A program made the translations under genes and the position numbers. From Chitinophagales bacterium (GTDB lineage: Bacteria; Bacteroidota; Bacteroidia; Chitinophagales; CAIOSU01), in NCBI GenBank assembly GCA_026003335.1, contig BPHB01000002.1, forward strand, positions 1,045,363 to 1,109,362: a stretch of 64,000 bases of DNA, in the 5' to 3' direction. This document shows, in pieces, positions 62,956-64,000 of the stretch. The notes under the pieces were generated by a model. It saw only the letters and a list, made by a program, of their open reading frames with translations. It ran no database searches and had not been told where the DNA came from. Position 1 is the first letter of the stretch, and every line of letters starts with the position of its first letter.

Positions 62956-64000
62956 CGGCCAATATACACCATTAGAACGGAAATGTCTGCAGGAGAAACT
63001 CCGCTGATCCGGCTTGCCTGGCCTAAGGTTAGCGGTCTCACTTTGGAAAGTTTTTCCCGGGCCTCGGCAGAAAGCGATTTGACTTTGGAAAAATCAAACT
63101 GGGGACTGATAGGGACAGCCTCCAATTTACTCATCTTTGCGGCCAACTCCTTTTCTTTTTGAATGTAGCCGGCATATTTCATCTCTATCTCTGCCTGCTC
63201 TGTATATTCTTTTGGAAAACGCGAGAGGAAACGGCTAAGCTCCGGAATGCACGTGCGCAAAAGATCCATATTCAGTTGCGGGCGCGTAATCAAGTTATGT
63301 AATCGGGTTCGTTGTTTCAGTGGGTGGGTTCCTGCGCTTTCGAGCAATGGGTTGACCAGATCCGGAGACACGTCCTGTTGCTGGAAAAAGCGGACTATTT
63401 CCTCTATGGCTTTCTTTTTCTCATTTACCCTGCTCAATCGTTCAGGCCCGGCTAGACCAATATGTGCTCCAACAGGAGTAAGGCGCACATCTGCATTATC
63501 TTGTCTCAACAAGATGCGGTATTCAGCTCTGGAGGTAAACATGCGGTAGGGCTCACGGGTACCCTTGTTTACCAGATCGTCAATGAGTACGCCAATGTAG
63601 GCCTCATCCCGTTTTAGGATTAAGGGCTCTTCGTCCCGCAAAAGCCGGTGTGCATTTATGCCTGCTATCAATCCCTGGCAGGCCGCCTCTTCATAACCGG
63701 TAGTGCCGTTGATCTGACCAGCAAAGAAGAGGTTTTTTAGAAGTTTGGTTTCCAGAGACAAATGTAATTGAGTAGGAAAGAAGAAGTCGTATTCTATAGC
63801 GTAACCAGGTCTGAACATACGGACGTTTTCAAAGCCGGGTATTTTCTTCAAGGCCTTATACTGGACATCCTCCGGCAGTGAGCTGGAAAAGCCGTTTAGA
63901 TATACTTCTATTGTCCGCCAGCCTTCCGGTTCTACAAAAAGTTGATGGCGCTCTCTTTCGGAGAACCGCTCAATCTTGTCTTCAATGGAAGGGCAATAAC
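62952..64000 (-). CDS. mnmG: tRNA uridine 5-carboxymethylaminomethyl modification enzyme, C-terminal part
   Basis: MnmG with MnmE adds the cmnm5 group to the wobble uridine of several tRNAs, using FAD. Only the C-terminal part is here: the frame is open to base 64000, and the N-terminal FAD-binding region is outside. The visible motifs are NLFFAGQINGTTGYEEAACQ near the FAD site, EYRILLRQDNADVRLTPVG and the helical tail QASRISGVSPADISVLMVY. The true start lies beyond the window; a TTG inside the frame at 63851 is not a start. Confidence 0.95.
   Translation of the reverse strand, partial: YCPSIEDKIERFSERERHQLFVEPEGWRTIEVYLNGFSSSLPEDVQYKALKKIPGFENVRMFRPGYAIEYDFFFPTQLHLSLETKLLKNLFFAGQINGTTGYEEAACQGLIAGINAHRLLRDEEPLILKRDEAYIGVLIDDLVNKGTREPYRMFTSRAEYRILLRQDNADVRLTPVGAHIGLAGPERLSRVNEKKKAIEEIVRFFQQQDVSPDLVNPLLESAGTHPLKQRTRLHNLITRPQLNMDLLRTCIPELSRFLSRFPKEYTEQAEIEMKYAGYIQKEKELAAKMSKLEAVPISPQFDFSKVKSLSAEAREKLSKVRPLTLGQASRISGVSPADISVLMVYIGR

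Overview
The window reads as a piece of a Bacteroidota chromosome, most likely from the Chitinophagales/Sphingobacteriia side, although the lower rank is only a guess. The evidence is the combination of type IX secretion (T9SS) sorting tails, a fused MurF-alanine racemase, an IPExxxVDY protein next to pyruvate kinase, a CarB without the regulatory domain, tandem PpiC foldases beside MoxR, Kdo synthesis genes, and AT-rich promoters resembling the TAnnTTTG element. I see no rRNA, tRNA, CRISPR array, insertion sequence or prophage. Coding density is high and both strands are used in short operons. Three single-base frameshifts interrupt otherwise intact genes (near 7835, 29616 and 29858). Together they suggest consensus errors or a draft or metagenome assembly rather than decay.

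Region by region. 1-2835 holds scpB (5' end outside the window), a pseudouridine synthase and a saccharopine dehydrogenase-like enzyme. 2750-10173 (minus strand) runs from two secreted PpiC foldases and a frameshifted PpiC-like lipoprotein to a MoxR ATPase, a eukaryote-type 3-hydroxyacyl-CoA dehydratase (HACD/PTPLA) and a MATE exporter. 10357-12042 has DedA and a radical SAM/SPASM protein. 12058-17292 has carB, a T9SS cargo, an unknown membrane protein and an ABA4-like protein. 17456-21899 has the S41 and M28 peptidases, tsaB and an ArsR-type regulator. 21894-25540 contains nadA and nadD, separated by a 359-bp AT-rich gap with DnaA-box-like sites, followed by a compact Kdo module (small HAD phosphatase, SIS isomerase, kdsA). 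25677-28077 has a GT2 glycosyltransferase and an oligopeptide-type ABC permease.

28086-33324 centres on acpP-fabF-sulP, divergent from an IPExxxVDY gene and pyk. 33338-42515 has ruvC, a Gfo/Idh oxidoreductase, a large secreted haem/copper monooxygenase-like T9SS protein, a TonB-dependent receptor and its beta-helix lipoprotein. 42675-47571 has a PhoB/PhoR-like pair, then a membrane and phospholipid operon (CPBP protease, DUF2007, cdsA, psd). 47602-57856 is housekeeping: methylmalonyl-CoA epimerase, cysteine desulfurase, murF-alr, prfA, lpxH, ftsH, rsfS and birA. 57910-61091 is a TetR-controlled paaABCD phenylacetyl-CoA epoxidase operon. The end holds a Big_5-type lipoprotein and the C-terminal part of mnmG.

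The points most worth a second look are: the HACD gene in a bacterial operon; the SulP transporter placed directly after acpP-fabF, where other Bacteroidota usually carry rnc; the secreted cytochrome-PHM-like T9SS protein; the DnaA-box-like cluster between nadA and nadD; the minimal Kdo operon with an unassigned HAD phosphatase; and the two-component system beside the TonB receptor pair.
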